Notes: a model not told the origin generated them from the sequence alone. A stretch of DNA of 64,000 nt from Achatina immaculata (GCA_009760885.1 CM019704.1:17337929-17401928); one strand, 5' to 3'; numbered from the stretch's first letter, positions 1 to 11,745 are shown. Numbers and translations: made by a program.

Positions 1-295
1 ACACTTTGTGACACGAACATTGCTTGCTGCTACTGTATGCAGTTATACAAATCCAACAACAGGTAAAGTTAAGCATGAGAGGAGCTGTTCAACAAAATGA
101 TGCTCAGGAAAAGCCTACACAGCTGTTACCTGCCCACTTCAAAATTGTATTTTTAGATGAAAAGTGCCAGTGAGTAGGTAAAGAAAGGCACTTTTATCCG
201 CTCTTGGTCAGATTTTGTGCTCGTAATTTAAAATCTTACAATAAACTTCAACATCCTGCTCACAGTGACAGGGTGATGATCCAGCACAAATAACG

Positions 296-1460
296 ACAGG
301 ATCTTTTCTTGCAGCACATCTAAGCCTACAACAGACAACATGATCTTTTCTTGCAGCACATCTAAGCCTACAACAGATAACAGGATCTTTTCTTGCAGCA
401 CATCTAAGCCTACAACAGATAACAGGATCTTTTCTTGCACCACATCTAAGCCTACAACAGATAACAGGATCTTTTCTTGCAGCACATCTAAGCCTACAAC
501 AGATAACAGGATCTTTTCTTGCACCACATCTAAGCCTACAACAGACAACAGGATCTTTTCTTGCACCACATCTAAGCCTACAACAGACAACAGGATCTTT
601 TCTTGCACCACATCTAAGCCTACAACAGACAACAGGATCTTTTCTTGCACCACATCTAAGCCTACAACAGACAACAGGATCTTTTCTTGCACCACATCTA
701 AGCCTACAACAGACAACAGGATCTTTTCTTGCACCACATCTAAGCCTACAACAGACAACAGGATCTTTTCTTGCACCACATCTAAGCCTACAACAGACAA
801 CATGATCTTTTCTTGCACCACATCTAAGCCTACAACAGACAACAGGACCTTTTCTTGCACCACATCTAAGCCTACAACAGACAACATGATCTTTTCTTGC
901 ACCACATCTAAGCCTACAACAGATAACAGGATCTTTTGTTGCTGCAAATATATAACCTACAACAGGATCTTTTCTTGCACCACATCTAAGCCTACAACAG
1001 ACAACAGGATCTTTCCTTGCAGCACATCTAAGCCTACAACAAACAACAGGATCTTTTCTTGCAGCACATCTAAGCCTACAACAAACAACAGGATCTTTTC
1101 TTGCACCACATCTAAGCCTACAACAGACAACAGGATCTTTTCTTGCTGCATATATAACCTACAACAGGATCTTTTCTTGCACCACATCTAAGCCTACAAC
1201 AGATAGCAGGATTTTTTCTTGCTACATATATAACCTACAACAGGATCTTTTCTTGCTGCATATATAACATACAACTGGATTTTCTAGCTACACATATCAC
1301 CTACAACAGGATCTTTTGTTGCTGCATATATAATCTACAACAGGATCTTTTCTTGCAGCACATCTAAGCCTACAAGAGACAACAGGATCTTTTCTTGCCA
1401 CACATATAACTCTACAACAGGATCTTTTCTTGCCAAACATCTAATCCTACAACAGAACAT
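296..1460. repeat. 42-bp minisatellite
   Basis: The unit is about 42 bp (core GATCTTTTCTTGCACCACAT plus CTAAGCCTACAACAGACAACAG). It is regular from about 330 to 1202, with roughly 20 copies, and decays into shorter variants up to about 1460. Because 42 is divisible by three, both strands carry long open frames (14-residue repeats). These should not be called genes. Confidence 0.95.
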
Positions 1461-1694
1461 CTAACACCCCTATAATATATAAATTTGTTTATATTATGCA
1501 GAAATCCATGAAATTGTTCATTTAAAAGGTAATTGAGTTCCTTTTTTTATGTGAAATATAAAATCTGGACTTTGTCACCAGAGTTAAAGAATGATGGATG
1601 ATATTCACATCCAGTTTCATTTTTTTTTTGGTCAATTTATTTTATTTTGTGTGGTTTATCACAAGGATAGCTTACTCCAGATTTTTATTTTATT

Positions 1695-2607
1695 ACTAGC
1701 TGAGTACCCGACGTTGTCCGGGCATTTATCTATCCCAATCACGAAAGTTCTATTCATTTCCACAACCTTGTAGATGGTTCTACAAAGTTATATTCATTTC
1801 CACAACCTTCTAGAAGGTTTAAAGAGTCTAGACTGTTCGACAGAATTCAATTCGTTCTATTCGACTAAACTTGGGCGTAATTGTCACCAGGACTGTCATC
1901 AATCAACTTAGGAACGCTGAACATTATGGATTCGACACTAATCTCGGTCAATTTGGACATTTTATTTCCCACTCTCACCCTCATCCCCCTCTCCCATGCC
2001 GATGGGGGTGAACTTGGACTTAAATGGCATCGGTTGTGTCACTATTCATTTCAGCGACCAAAAAACTATGGATTCGACACTAATATCGGTCGTTTTCGAT
2101 GATTTGTAAATGTCACCCTCATCCCACCCCACCTCTAGACCCCCCCCATGTGGCTGGTGGCTGATCAACCATTGTATGGGCGCTCTCTGTTATGAAATAA
2201 ACACTCTGACCATTTTCTAAATGATGCTGATATGAATAACAGTAGAATCAGAAATCTGCTCTGTGCATCATGTTTCTCGTCATCAATGCCTAAGGTTCGG
2301 CACCTCAGCAGATATAACATCATCGATTTGTATGGACTGACCTTTGTCCGTCACGGAGAATATCCAAAGTATCACGGGAGTTACTTCTCGTCGTTCAGTA
2401 GGGTATTGTTTGCATCGGTCGGTTTCGATCCCACTCCCCACCACCCAGGCACCCCTAGTGGTCCTAGGGATGATCTAACCCACATGATGCATAGTCTAGA
2501 TTGTAAATCATATGTATGTCAAGTTTGGTTGAAATTGCTCCAGGCTTTCTAGTGTGATGCTCGAACACACAAACACACACACATACATTTATATATAGAT
2601 AAATAGA
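1695..2607 (+). repeat. old interspersed repeat, unclassified
   Basis: The segment starts near GCTGAGTACCCGACGTTGTC and ends in a CA-rich, ATATAGATA-like tail. Its last part (2495-2565, around GTTTGGTTGAAATTGCTCC) recurs in inverted orientation at 18118-18300, which shows it is a dispersed family. No coding frame is recognisable. Confidence 0.55.
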
Positions 2608-3163
2608 TTATTATCATTATTCTTTTTTGTGTTTTGTTAAAAGACTGAAAATAATGAATTTGGCCCTTATCCTTCTAATTCCACTTTAAAAACTACCTAA
2701 ATCAGCACCATTGCAATATTTTCCTTTTGTGCACTGTAACAAATGAATGTAATATCCATATGGTAATCAAATATGTGTAGTGCCTGCATTGTAAGTGGAA
2801 GCATATGAATATTATCTGTTTACACTCCAATCAGGTATACTATATACATACAATAGATTCCAGCAGCACAATATATACTTAAATATGCATTTAAGTATCA
2901 GATGAAACAGGTGCACATGTAATAGATTCTGGCAGCCTATTATATACTTAAGCACTGCCATTTGGGTAATAAATGAGTACTCTGTTCCTATTTTTCAAAC
3001 CTGTGATCAATTTCTCACACATCTAATAATATAAAACACATCTCCATACACCATATTTCTTCATTTATTTAAGTTTGTTTTCATAATTTTTGTTCCTAAA
3101 TATTTAGTTAAAATTTGTTTAAGAAAACATTAAAAAAAAAACATTAAACCTTCATTAGTTTAA
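2608..3163. other. AT-rich intergenic sequence, nothing recognised
   Basis: I see no gene, element boundary or tandem array in this stretch, which lies downstream of the synapsin 3' end. Confidence 0.5.
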
Positions 3164-3463
3164 AGCAGCGTTTCTCAACCTCTTTACCCTGCATGATCCT
3201 TCTGTAAAAATGTTAAGGTCTTTGGAAAACTTCTGAATAAAAAAATTATTATATCAACAGCTCATAGGATGTTAATGTAATCAGTAAATTGTAGAAATGA
3301 TAATTCATCAGTAACCATCAAGGTCCTTTTATTAGATAATGATATTTTTTCTATGAAGCTTCATAAATAACATTTAATTATTAAATTTCTTTTCTTTTTC
3401 ATTAGCAGTCTCTCATGGGAACTTCCTCCAACATCTCGTGAAACCCTGGCTGAGAAAACTTGG
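3164..3463. mobile_element. hAT-like MITE
   Basis: The left end CAGCGTTTCTCAACCTC and the right end (reverse complement CAAGTTTTCTCAGCCAGGG) form imperfect terminal inverted repeats of the CAG.G.TTCTCAACC type seen in non-autonomous hAT elements. The interior is non-coding and AT-rich. Confidence 0.55.
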
Positions 3464-5419
3464 TTTACATACTAAGCATATGAGTGAAAGAGGGAAAAAA
3501 AAACTGTCCAAACTTTCAGTGATATGCTTATATTGCTTTTGACTGCATTTGTTTAACTATTATTTGTACTGTATGGGGCACATTTGAAAAACCAGTTTTC
3601 TAAATAAAATTATAAATTCAAAATATCTTGATATTCATGTAGTACATGTGGAGGCACATACATATGCTACAAGTTCAAAATCACAGAGACAAGAAATAGT
3701 AAACCAATATACAAATATACTACTGTTACTACCACCATTACCACTATAGCTTCCGCTGCTAATGCTACTTCCAACAATAGTAAAAGTAATTATAGCAATA
3801 GTAGTATTAATAGTACAATAATAAAAAGTACAAGTGATTTATATATAAAGAGTGGGAGAAAAAAGAGACCACAAAATTGCATTATACATAATGGCAAATC
3901 AAATTTGGAGATTATTACTTGTCCTTATACCTTCATATGTTACTGGAGGTGATAAATGTATACCATACTTTTACTCCAGAATGGATTTAGGCAAAGTACA
4001 TTAATTAATCCATAAGAATCACTGTTGCAATGTGTTACCCATAAATTACACAGTGTCTGTTTTTAATTAACATTTACAGCATTTTAAAATTATGAACTCC
4101 CGTCTACAGAACAAAGCCATATGACTATTTGCTTTACTTCTGATTTTCTGAAAAGCCAGTTAAATGCCTCATGATGTAGCTTCTCATGGCTAGGAGACTC
4201 ATTTCTAGCCCTGCTCTTGTCACATGTTTCAGACAACCCATTTGATAAAAGTTGTTTCACACTCTTGCCTCATACTAGACAGAAAACAACAGTGAAGCTG
4301 ATATTGGATATCTTACTCCTGGAAGCCAAACCTTATTTGGAAAAAAAAATAGTACTTTACACATCACTTACTTAAGGATGTAAAACTCTTTTGTTTTCCT
4401 TTTATAATGTTCACCATCCCAAAAACAATGAACTTCATTTCATCATCATTATTAAAATAACTAAAAACTAATACTCCTCATTAATACACACCACATTTTT
4501 TTAACACCACTGCTTGTAGCACCCACCTAACAAAAAACGCATGCACAAAATTGTAAAAATTAGTCATAAAACTGTCTAGAAATTTACTAGGTTAAAAAAT
4601 GATCTGAAGAACTCAGGAATGAGATCTATGTGGACTTTCATGCAACCTTTACTTCAGAGATTAGAACACAAAATCTCCCACTCGGCTGTCCACACAAACA
4701 CTGAAATTCCTTTTAATTCCAAACATGTTACAATCAAAGAGGATAAAACAGAACAATATGTTTTAAAAAGTGGAGACATTTAGACATCCCAACCAAAGTA
4801 ATACAATTCTCTGGAAAAATCATTAAAATATGGAATTGTCCTGCATAATACGGGATAGCTGGTTACTTTAAAGTGAATGCCCTGGAGCAACGTACCAATT
4901 GCATATCCCTCTCATTGGGCCTGTGTATAGCCAGAGATGTGTGGTATCTTGAAATTATGAAGAAGAAACTGCAAAGAATATAGCGGGAGGACTATATACC
5001 ATACCCCAAATGGGATAAATGCAGTCAATATTCAGTTACACTGTCACATGTAGCAGCGGCACTGTCCAGTGTCTACCACAGTCAGGAAAACACATTGAAA
5101 GCCTTCTTCTGTATTACTAGTACAAGATAAAATTTGTCATTATTACTCTACCGTGATGTCAGTTAGATGGATGCTTTTAGTAGTGACTCTGTCAATCACA
5201 AACACAGACAAGCACAAAATTATGGAGTCTGGTGTCATAGACAACTGTCTTAAGCTCTTGATTCCTCTGAATTACTTCCTTTGGGATATTAAATGCTGGA
5301 ACTAAAAACAGAGAATGAAAATGTACGGGGAAAAAGGTGTTTGCAAACAGATACAAAATATTTTTAAAAAGTAACAAAAGTGATATGATGGTTTAAAGAA
5401 CTGAAATATTGCGATAGAC
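3464..5419 (-). other. downstream flank and probable synapsin 3' UTR
   Basis: AT-rich sequence without a supportable frame. Some of it is probably 3' UTR, because the stop codon is at 6060 and no strong AATAAA on the minus strand is evident immediately below it. The transcript end cannot be fixed from sequence alone. Confidence 0.4.
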
Positions 5420-5712
5420 AAAGGTTAAAAAAAGGTAAAATTCCTGTTTCCAAGCCATTAAGGTATATTGAGAAATATGCCTGTTTGGCTCGTATTTTCC
5501 ATGACCTTCCGGACATGAAAATGTGATGTGGTCAGTATCACGCCTGGCCATTTTACCTTCCCAGATTTCTCTGGTACCCATTTTTGGAGGCTGGGTGAAT
5601 CCCAGGGCCTTTTTTCAGTGTATACCAAAAAAATCCCACTGTTGGGACTGAACCTGGTACAACCAGATTAGTAAACTGACCGCCTAACCATTCAGCTAAC
5701 CAAACCACTGGA
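5420..5712 (-). mobile_element. tRNA-headed SINE, copy 1
   Basis: Read on the minus strand, it has a tRNA-like head with an A box (GGTTAGCTGAATGGTTAGGC) and a B-box-like GGTTCAGTCCC. A conserved body containing GGGTACCAGAGAAATCTGGG follows, then a tail made of ACCTTT-like units. The same family occurs at 25690-25875, 31428-31715 and 59572-59740. A related one with a different tRNA head is at 12945-13205. The short open frame inside it is shared by several copies and is not a gene. Confidence 0.85.
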
Positions 5713-6019
5713 TACTTACTAAATGTTGTTAAATTAAAGCTTATAACATCGTATCAGCAATGATGTTATCCAACATAATTAACAACTGCTTGTGTCTTTT
5801 TTTTTTTTCTTCTTTCCAAAATGTGTACATGTTAACCAAAAATATTTTTAGAAATTGAAATAAAATTAGTTGAAGAAAAATTCTAACAACAGTTTTTGAT
5901 GAGATGTTTTGAGCCTGCTGACTGGCACCACTGAACATCAGGGATGATTTTCAGAAACTGGAGCCAGATTTCACAAATGTTTGATTCTTCTATTCCAGTC
6001 AAACATTCTGTCATGGAAA

Positions 6020-6070
6020 ATTAGTTAAAAGCTACATGTCACATAAAATTAGTTAAAAACTACATGTCAC
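6020..6070 (-). repeat. 28-bp tandem duplication spanning the synapsin stop codon
   Basis: Plus-strand 6020-6042 and 6048-6070 are near-identical (ATTAGTTAAAA.CTACATGTCAC). On the coding strand the end of the reading frame, GTGACATGTAG, is therefore repeated 28 bp downstream in the 3' UTR. The second stop is not read, because translation ends at the first. Confidence 0.85.
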
Positions 6071-6267
6071 CAAAAATTCCAGCAAAAGTCTTCCTCAAGT
6101 TCTTCATGGTGTCTTCTTCATCTTTACTACCCACACGAGACATGCCTTGAGGAGGATTGGGCGTTGGAAATGGTTGTGGTGGTGGGTTGCTGAGGTGAGG
6201 AGGAGGGTTGCTAGAGCTTCCACTGCCAGGAGGACCTCTTGTCTGACCTGATGATGGTTGCAATGGT
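6060..6267 (-). CDS. Syn: synapsin, last coding exon (Pro-rich linker plus domain E)
   Basis: This is the terminal coding exon of synapsin, the neuronal phosphoprotein that tethers synaptic vesicles to each other and to actin. After an acceptor (TCTCTTATTGCAG) it encodes about 51 Pro/Gly/Ser/Asn-rich residues with PPP runs. The conserved C-terminal block follows: EEDTMKNLRKTFAGIFGDM, then TAG. That block is synapsin domain E, which ends many invertebrate and vertebrate 'a' isoforms and is implicated in vesicle clustering and in self-association. The exon begins with the last base of a Gly codon (GG|A) and joins in phase to the exon at 7368-7472. The upper limit is the splice site and the lower limit is the stop codon. 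The 3' UTR continues below 6060, but I could not place its poly(A) signal with confidence. Confidence 0.95.
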
Positions 6268-7367
6268 CTGCAATAAGAGATTAAGTTATATTATCTGAAA
6301 TTAATAGCATGAGATAAGCATCAGTATGTAATAAATGTACAATATCCTTTTCTTTCATGATTTGGGAAAATCAGTTCTTGTAAATTGTTTAGATGATTTA
6401 AATGCATCATTTTTCATAGCTCCTCTAAACCAGTGGTTCTCAACCTTTTCACATGCAGGGACCACCTTTTTCCAGCTGTATGTAAATTGCAGATCATCAG
6501 CTTAGATGTAATGCCATAAAACCCTTAATTGGATTTATTCAGTAGATGGCACTTAATACGAAACTGATAGCACAGCTACGTACAACCTGATAATGCATTG
6601 CTGACTACCTATGGTAAATCTTTTGGCTCATTTTCATGAATGATATGAAAAAATCCAGGCATCAATTAGGTTAGATGCAACATTGAATAAATAAAATAAA
6701 AGATAACATGCAAATGGTCTGAATAAACTGGCAAAAAAAAAAAAACTCACCCCATTGAAAAACGGAAATGGAAAAAAATTACATCCATTGAAACTTTTTG
6801 TTTGAAAAGCCCTAGCATTTATTTTGCATTAAAAAAAAAATTGGTTGAAAGACATTTCTTGTGAAGCTGGAATATGTGCCACGTGGGATAACTGGAACTG
6901 AATTCCCGCAGCCAGCTAAAGAGGAGGCCAATCATGAATGACATATGGGCTGATTCTCTTACACTGTCAGAAGAAATGGGAGGGAGTTCATTGAATGAAA
7001 TTTCCCTGGAGCACAGGTGAGAAACAGAATGATGGAGGAGAAAAGAGATGAAAGAAAAGGTTAAAATAAATAGATAGAGGAACTGTCTTCTGGAATTTTG
7101 AAGTTAAAAAAAAGAGGAAGATAAATTTATGAATATGGACAAATTATTTTCAGTTGTCAGCCTTAAACATCTCTGTTCAGCAAGTGGCCAACATTCTTAT
7201 GATGTAGTTAATATAATAACCAGTTTATCTGTCCGGTCATGGACAACAACTGCCCAGTACACTGTGTTAAGCCATTTATATCAGGCATTCTTTTTTCTTT
7301 GGAAAATGATCTCCAAAATAATAAATACTTCTCTGGTCAAGACCATAGGCAACACATGACTACTTAC

Positions 7368-7472
7368 CCATCTGGTTGTCTGCTCTGGGGTGGCTTGGTA
7401 GGGTTAGCAGCAGTTTGACCTTGGTGAGTGCCATTGGCTTGGTGCATTATGGCATGGCTACTTGTGGCTTTG
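7368..7472 (-). CDS. Syn: synapsin, linker exon
   Basis: This 105-bp internal exon lies between an acceptor (ACTGTTCCAG) and a canonical donor (GTAAGT). It encodes a low-complexity Gln/Asn/Pro/Thr-rich stretch containing MHQANGTHQGQTAANP and KPPQSRQ. The sequence is poorly conserved, as expected for the linker between the synapsin C domain and domain E. It is assigned by phase and position: it accepts the AG left over from exon 15444-15562 (AG|C = Ser) and hands GG to the terminal exon (GG|A = Gly). Without the phase agreement the sequence alone would not identify it. Another linker exon could be hidden in the 8-kb intron above it, since linker sequence is hard to recognise. Confidence 0.85.
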
Positions 7473-7507
7473 CTGGAACAGTGTTACAGAGTCTTAGACA
7501 ACATTGT

Positions 7508-7583
7508 ATTATATGTTAATACTGTGATTGGGGATTTAACAAAATATTATATGTTAATACTGTGATTGGGGAATTAACACAAT
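7508..7583. repeat. 38-bp tandem duplication
   Basis: Two near-identical copies of a unit containing TATTATATGTTAATACTGTG lie side by side, just upstream of the linker exon. Confidence 0.85.
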
Positions 7584-7660
7584 CTCTCAATGAAAACTTG
7601 AACACCCGTTGCATACCAAATGCATTTCATGTGAACTTATGATGATACATTTTAGCTGTG

Positions 7661-7898
7661 TTTCTATAGAACAGCCTTTCTCGACGTTTTTACCCCTGCA
7701 GAGCAGCTGTCTTAAAATATTTCTATAGAACAGCCTTTCTCAACGTTTTTACCCCAGCAGAACAGCTGCATTAAAATATTTCTATAAAACAGCCTTTCTC
7801 GACGTTTTTTTACCCCAGCAGAACAGCTGCATTAAAATATTTCGATAGAACAGCCTTTCTCGACGTTTTTACCCCAGCAGAACCCCTGCATTAAAATA
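7661..7898. repeat. four tandem copies of a hAT-MITE-like terminus (about 59 bp)
   Basis: The unit contains AACAGCCTTTCTCGACGTTT and CCCCAGCAGAACAGCTGCAT. It resembles the end of the element at 48311-48872 (CAGCCTTCCTCAACCTTTCC). A transposon end therefore appears to have been amplified in tandem. The sequence after the array (to about 8040) also resembles the interior of the 48-kb element. Confidence 0.75.
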
Positions 7899-8314
7899 TC
7901 TACCGCCACTCTTTTATAGCTTCACATGTCCCCTCCTCCAAGCTGTCATCGCTCTCTCTCCCCCTCCCCCACCCGCATCATAAAATAAATAGAATTACTA
8001 GTGTTGGCAGAGAAAAATATGTTTTTTCCTTTTAGTTTATCTATTAAGACCAGTGTTTTGCAAAAGTGAGCGATAACACCCATGAGGGCGTTGAAAATGA
8101 TCGGGGGGGGGGGGGGGGGTGCGGTGAAAGGAAAAAGGGGTCAGTGGGTGGGAGGGCTGGCGTTGAGTGAAAATTAAGCAGCATATGAGGCCAGTAATAC
8201 CTTCCGTCTTAACACTTTTCAAGCTGATATTGAGAAATATGTGTTCCTACATGAAACTCATCCATCACAGCTGAGACAATAAAGCATTAGCTGAGTTGCA
8301 AATGTACTCCATCA

Positions 8315-8376
<62 letters not shown>
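8315..8376. repeat. (TATC)n microsatellite at the 3' end of a retrotransposon
   Basis: About 15 perfect TATC units directly abut the 3' end of the minus-strand non-LTR element at 8317-10204, whose tail they form. Confidence 0.95.
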
Positions 8377-8377
<1 letters not shown>

Positions 8378-10204
8378 GAACCTTAAGTGCCCAGGGCACA
8401 TGGGGCTTCCGCAAGGGTTTTCCACAAATGCCTGTCCTTTGCCTTTTTTTCTGCTCTTGCCCAGGTGAGCCCTCTATTGCTAAACATCCTCTCTGCTGTT
8501 CTTCTCCATGTCTCTTTAGGTCTACCCTTACTTCTGTTCCCCTGTAGTGTCCATTTTAGTCCTATTTTTGGTAGTGAGTTGTCAGTCATCGGAGCACACG
8601 TCCCAACCATCGCCAGCGTCTTTCTTCAATAATTGCTGTCAGTGGCTTCAGCTGCATTTCTGCCAACAAGATGTTATTTCTTAAGGTGTTTGGCTAAAAC
8701 AGTTTTCTAATTCTTCGTAAACATTTAGTCTGGAAAGAATTCAACTTGTTTTCTGTGGTTTTTTATGATTTTCCAGCATTCACTTCCATAGAGTAGTACA
8801 CTTAGAACATTACTCTTAAATATCCTGATTTTCGTATTCATGCTTAGTTTTTTTTTATTTCCATATAGTCTGCAGAATTGCAAAAGCCTGGTTTGCTCTA
8901 GTAAGTCTGCTGTTGATGTCCTCTGTGCTGTCTCTATTTTCTACTACTCTACTGTCAAGATATACAAATTCGTTGACCTCCTCCACTAACTTGCTATCTA
9001 CTCTGAGTACATTTCTGTTGTTCACATTTTGCTTCATTAACTTTGTCTTTCCTGCGATGATCTTTAGTCCTATGTTGTTTGCATTCTGAGTTAGCTTGTT
9101 TATTTTATCTTGCATATCTTTGTGGCTGCTTAATAGTAGACAAATGTCGTCTGGAAACTCAAGGTCCTCCAGCACTGTGTCAAGGGTCCATTGTAATCCT
9201 CTGCGTTTGTCTAATGTTGCCTCTTTCATTAACCAGTCTACTGCCAAGATAAATAATGTTGGTGATAGTACACATCCCTGTTTTACTCCTGTTTGTACCC
9301 TAAAGCTGCTGGAGGTATGTTCTCCCAGATCACTTTGCACTGAAAACCCTCGTATAGGGCTTTGATTGCATTAACTATCTTATGGGAGAGGCCATGCCAT
9401 CTTAGGATTTTCCATAGTGCATCTCTGTTGACACTGTCAAAGGCTTTCTCGAAATCTATAAACAATGCATATGTTGTGCTATGCCACTCATTTGCCTGTT
9501 CTAATATTTGTCTAAGTACAAATATGTGGTCTATGCATGATCTTCCTTTCCTGAATCCTGCCTGCTCTTTCCCTCAAGTGCTGGTACAATTCTGTTGATG
9601 ATTATTTTGCAAAATACTTTACTGGTGAGTGGCAGTAGGGTAATACCTCTCCAGTTCCCGCAGTATGTGATGTCACTCTTTTTTGGTATTTTTACTATAA
9701 GGCCAGTTTTCCACTCCTCTGGAGTTTTTTCCAGATCCCAAATTTGTTCTAGTATCCGGCAAAGTTATTTTGGTGTTTCTGTTTCTTCTGCTTTCAACAT
9801 CTCAGCAGTCACTTCATCTTCACCTGGTGCCCTGTCTAATTTTAGCTTCTTTATTGCCTCTTTTACTTCACTTATTGTTATTGGTCCTGTATTGATGTTT
9901 AGTTCCGTTTTTGTTCAGGTATGTCTATTGTTTGTGCTACTTGTGTTCTGTTTAGTAGGGTGTTAAAGTGTTCCCTCCATCTTTCAGTTTTTTCTCTTTC
10001 TCCACTGACCAGTTGTCCCTTATGTGTCCTTACTGCACTCTCACATCTTGTGCTGAAGGTACCTGTCATCTGCTTTGTGATTTTCTATATGGTTTTCATG
10101 TCATTTGCATATGCTGCTTTCTCTGCTGCTTCTGCTAGGTTGTGATAGTATTGACGTTTATCCTGACGGCATGATTCCTTCACTTCTTTGTCTTTTTTGT
10201 GCAT
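8317..10204 (-). mobile_element. RTE-like non-LTR retrotransposon, 5'-truncated and frame-broken
   Basis: Read on the minus strand this is a reverse transcriptase relic. In order it shows a linker with STRCESAVRTHKGQLVSG, then NWRGITLLPLTSKVF, then DFEKAFDSVNRDALWKIL, then TGVKQGCVLSPTLFILAVDW, a palm-like LEFPDDICLLLSS, and the C-terminal RWRWLGHVLR/GRPKETWRRT domain. The catalytic YxDD is changed to FPDD, and several frameshifts and stops break the frame (for example around 9280-9340). The last codons run into (GATA)n. Near-identical 17-bp flanks AAATGTACTCCATCATA (8300-8316) and AAATGTACTCCTTCATA (10205-10221) look like the target-site duplication. They place the 5' truncation at 10204. 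Confidence 0.88.
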
Positions 10205-10311
10205 AAATGTACTCCTTCATACTGTTAAATAAATTGGTTTGCTAGCTGAAAATTTTAGTTGTGTAATGGATATCCTAGTTTAATAAGTTTTTGTAGGAGT
10301 AGCACACTGGG

Positions 10312-11382
10312 GCATTTGATTGTGTACAACACCAGAAACTATGGGAAATAATGGAAAAAATGGGATTTCCAACACATTTGATACAATTAACATCACTGCT
10401 GTATTTAGACCAACAAGCAGCAGTAAGAATAAATGGTGAAACAACAAGTTGGTTTGACATAAAACAAGGGGTCCGTCAGGGGTGCATATTGTCACCCTAC
10501 TTATTTAACTTGTATACTGAAAATATAATGAGGAATGTTAGAGAAGATGTAGACAAAGAATATTACGATGCCATAACAGTTGGAGGTTATGAAATACCAG
10601 AGATTAGATATGCTGATGACACAGTATTGCTGTCCACAACACAAGAAGGAATGGAAAAACTCATTATGTCAGTCCGCAAGAACAGCGAAGAGCAGAACCT
10701 CTATCTTAATGCGAAGAAAACTAAAGTGATGACAACTGACAAAACAAACAAGGCAACTGAAATATGTATCAATGAGGAAAAACTGGAAGAAGTGGAGAGT
10801 TTTGAATATCTTGGATCACTACTAACTAATAATGGAGATACAATGAGGGAAATTAAAAGGAGGACATCTATTGCTCTTCAGAAAGTAAAACAAATAAAGA
10901 ATCTGTGGAGAGGAGCAGACAGAACCACAAAAATAAGATTTTTAAGGACATGCATCTTTCCTATCGCAACATATGCCTGTGAGACCTGGACACTTAACAA
11001 AACAGCTGAGAAGCACGTAAATGCCTTTGAATGTAAATGCTATAGAAGAGTTCTCCAAATATCGTGGACACAAAAAAGAACAAATATATCTATACTACAA
11101 GAGCTTAATATTGAAGAAGGCTGGCTAGTAAAGAGGATTAAAGAGAGAAAACTTAAATATTTTGGCCACATTAAACGTCATGATAATTTAGAGAAGACCG
11201 TATTGGAAGGATACATAATGGGAAAAAGAAAAAGAGGAAGACCGAAACGAAGATGGCTGCAAGACATCGTTGATGATCTGGAAATGGATGCAGCAGCAGC
11301 AGGCCATCTTGCTCACAACCGAGAGGCCTACAGGAGTGCTGTTTGGGAGGCAAAGTTCCGCAAGGGACATGCAAAGGAATGA
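10312..11382 (+). CDS. reverse transcriptase C-terminal half (non-LTR element)
   Basis: The frame is open from the truncation point: AFDCVQHQKLWEIM is read in frame before the first ATG at 10351. Motifs in order are the end of the A motif (AFD), GVRQGCILSPYLFNLY (fingers/palm), the catalytic YADDTVLLS, NAKKTKVM, and FEYLGSLLT (thumb). The terminal domain follows with ACETWTLNK, KLKYFGHIKRH, GKRKRGRPKRRW and REAYRSAVWEAKF. The endonuclease and the first part of the reverse transcriptase are missing, so the protein could not work alone. The stop TGA lies just before the GAAT-type tail. The clade is uncertain. It differs from the 8317-10204 element. Confidence 0.9.
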   Translation, partial: AFDCVQHQKLWEIMEKMGFPTHLIQLTSLLYLDQQAAVRINGETTSWFDIKQGVRQGCILSPYLFNLYTENIMRNVREDVDKEYYDAITVGGYEIPEIRYADDTVLLSTTQEGMEKLIMSVRKNSEEQNLYLNAKKTKVMTTDKTNKATEICINEEKLEEVESFEYLGSLLTNNGDTMREIKRRTSIALQKVKQIKNLWRGADRTTKIRFLRTCIFPIATYACETWTLNKTAEKHVNAFECKCYRRVLQISWTQKRTNISILQELNIEEGWLVKRIKERKLKYFGHIKRHDNLEKTVLEGYIMGKRKRGRPKRRWLQDIVDDLEMDAAAAGHLAHNREAYRSAVWEAKFRKGHAKE

Positions 11383-11385
11383 ATG
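10313..11385 (+). mobile_element. young 5'-truncated non-LTR retrotransposon with 12-bp target-site duplication
   Basis: The copy is flanked by AGCACACTGGGG at 10301-10312 and 11386-11397, an exact target-site duplication. It is cut off inside the reverse transcriptase domain at the 5' side and ends in short GAAT units. Its 3' end is repeated in inverted orientation at 34603-34727, and a 25-bp piece is at about 51497-51521. The intact frame and the perfect duplication suggest a recent insertion. Confidence 0.93.
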
Positions 11386-11439
11386 AGCACACTGGGGGGG
11401 GGGGGGGGGTGCGTTGAGGACGTGGCCTGGGGGGGGAGG

Positions 11440-11745
11440 GGGCGGCAGACCGAACGAGCCTGGGAAACACTGCATTAGACCTCCCCCGAAAAGGAGAATA
11501 AAAAATGTATAGCATATAAAATATTAACCATATACTTGCTGTATATTGCATGTGCAAGAGTAGGACTTTTTCCTTGTGTAGAACTAAAAATGACAAACTA
11601 ACCAGCCTGTCTTGGACAAAAACAAAAGCCTTAGCTAAGTCTTGGTTCCGCGAGAAGTGCCTAAGAGGGATTTTTTTCAGTCACGACCTCTGGTGGAACC
11701 CTCGCAGATCCGTCGCGGAACCCCAGGGTTCCACGAAACCCCTCT
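11440..11745 (+). repeat. interspersed repeat shared with 48580-48870
   Basis: Blocks such as GTGCAAGAGTAG.ACTTTTTCCTTGTGTAGA and GAGAAGTGCCTA recur at 48580-48870 in the same orientation. The terminal part (GGTTCCACGAAACCCC) resembles the inner part of a hAT-like MITE end. It is non-coding. Confidence 0.7.

Noticed and set aside
340..1191. 283-codon open frame on the plus strand and 239-codon frame on the minus strand
   Set aside because: Both are translations of the 42-bp minisatellite and have no other content.
6431..6530. hAT-like left end (CAGTGGTTCTCAACCTTTTC)
   Set aside because: I could not find a convincing matching right end nearby, so no element is drawn.
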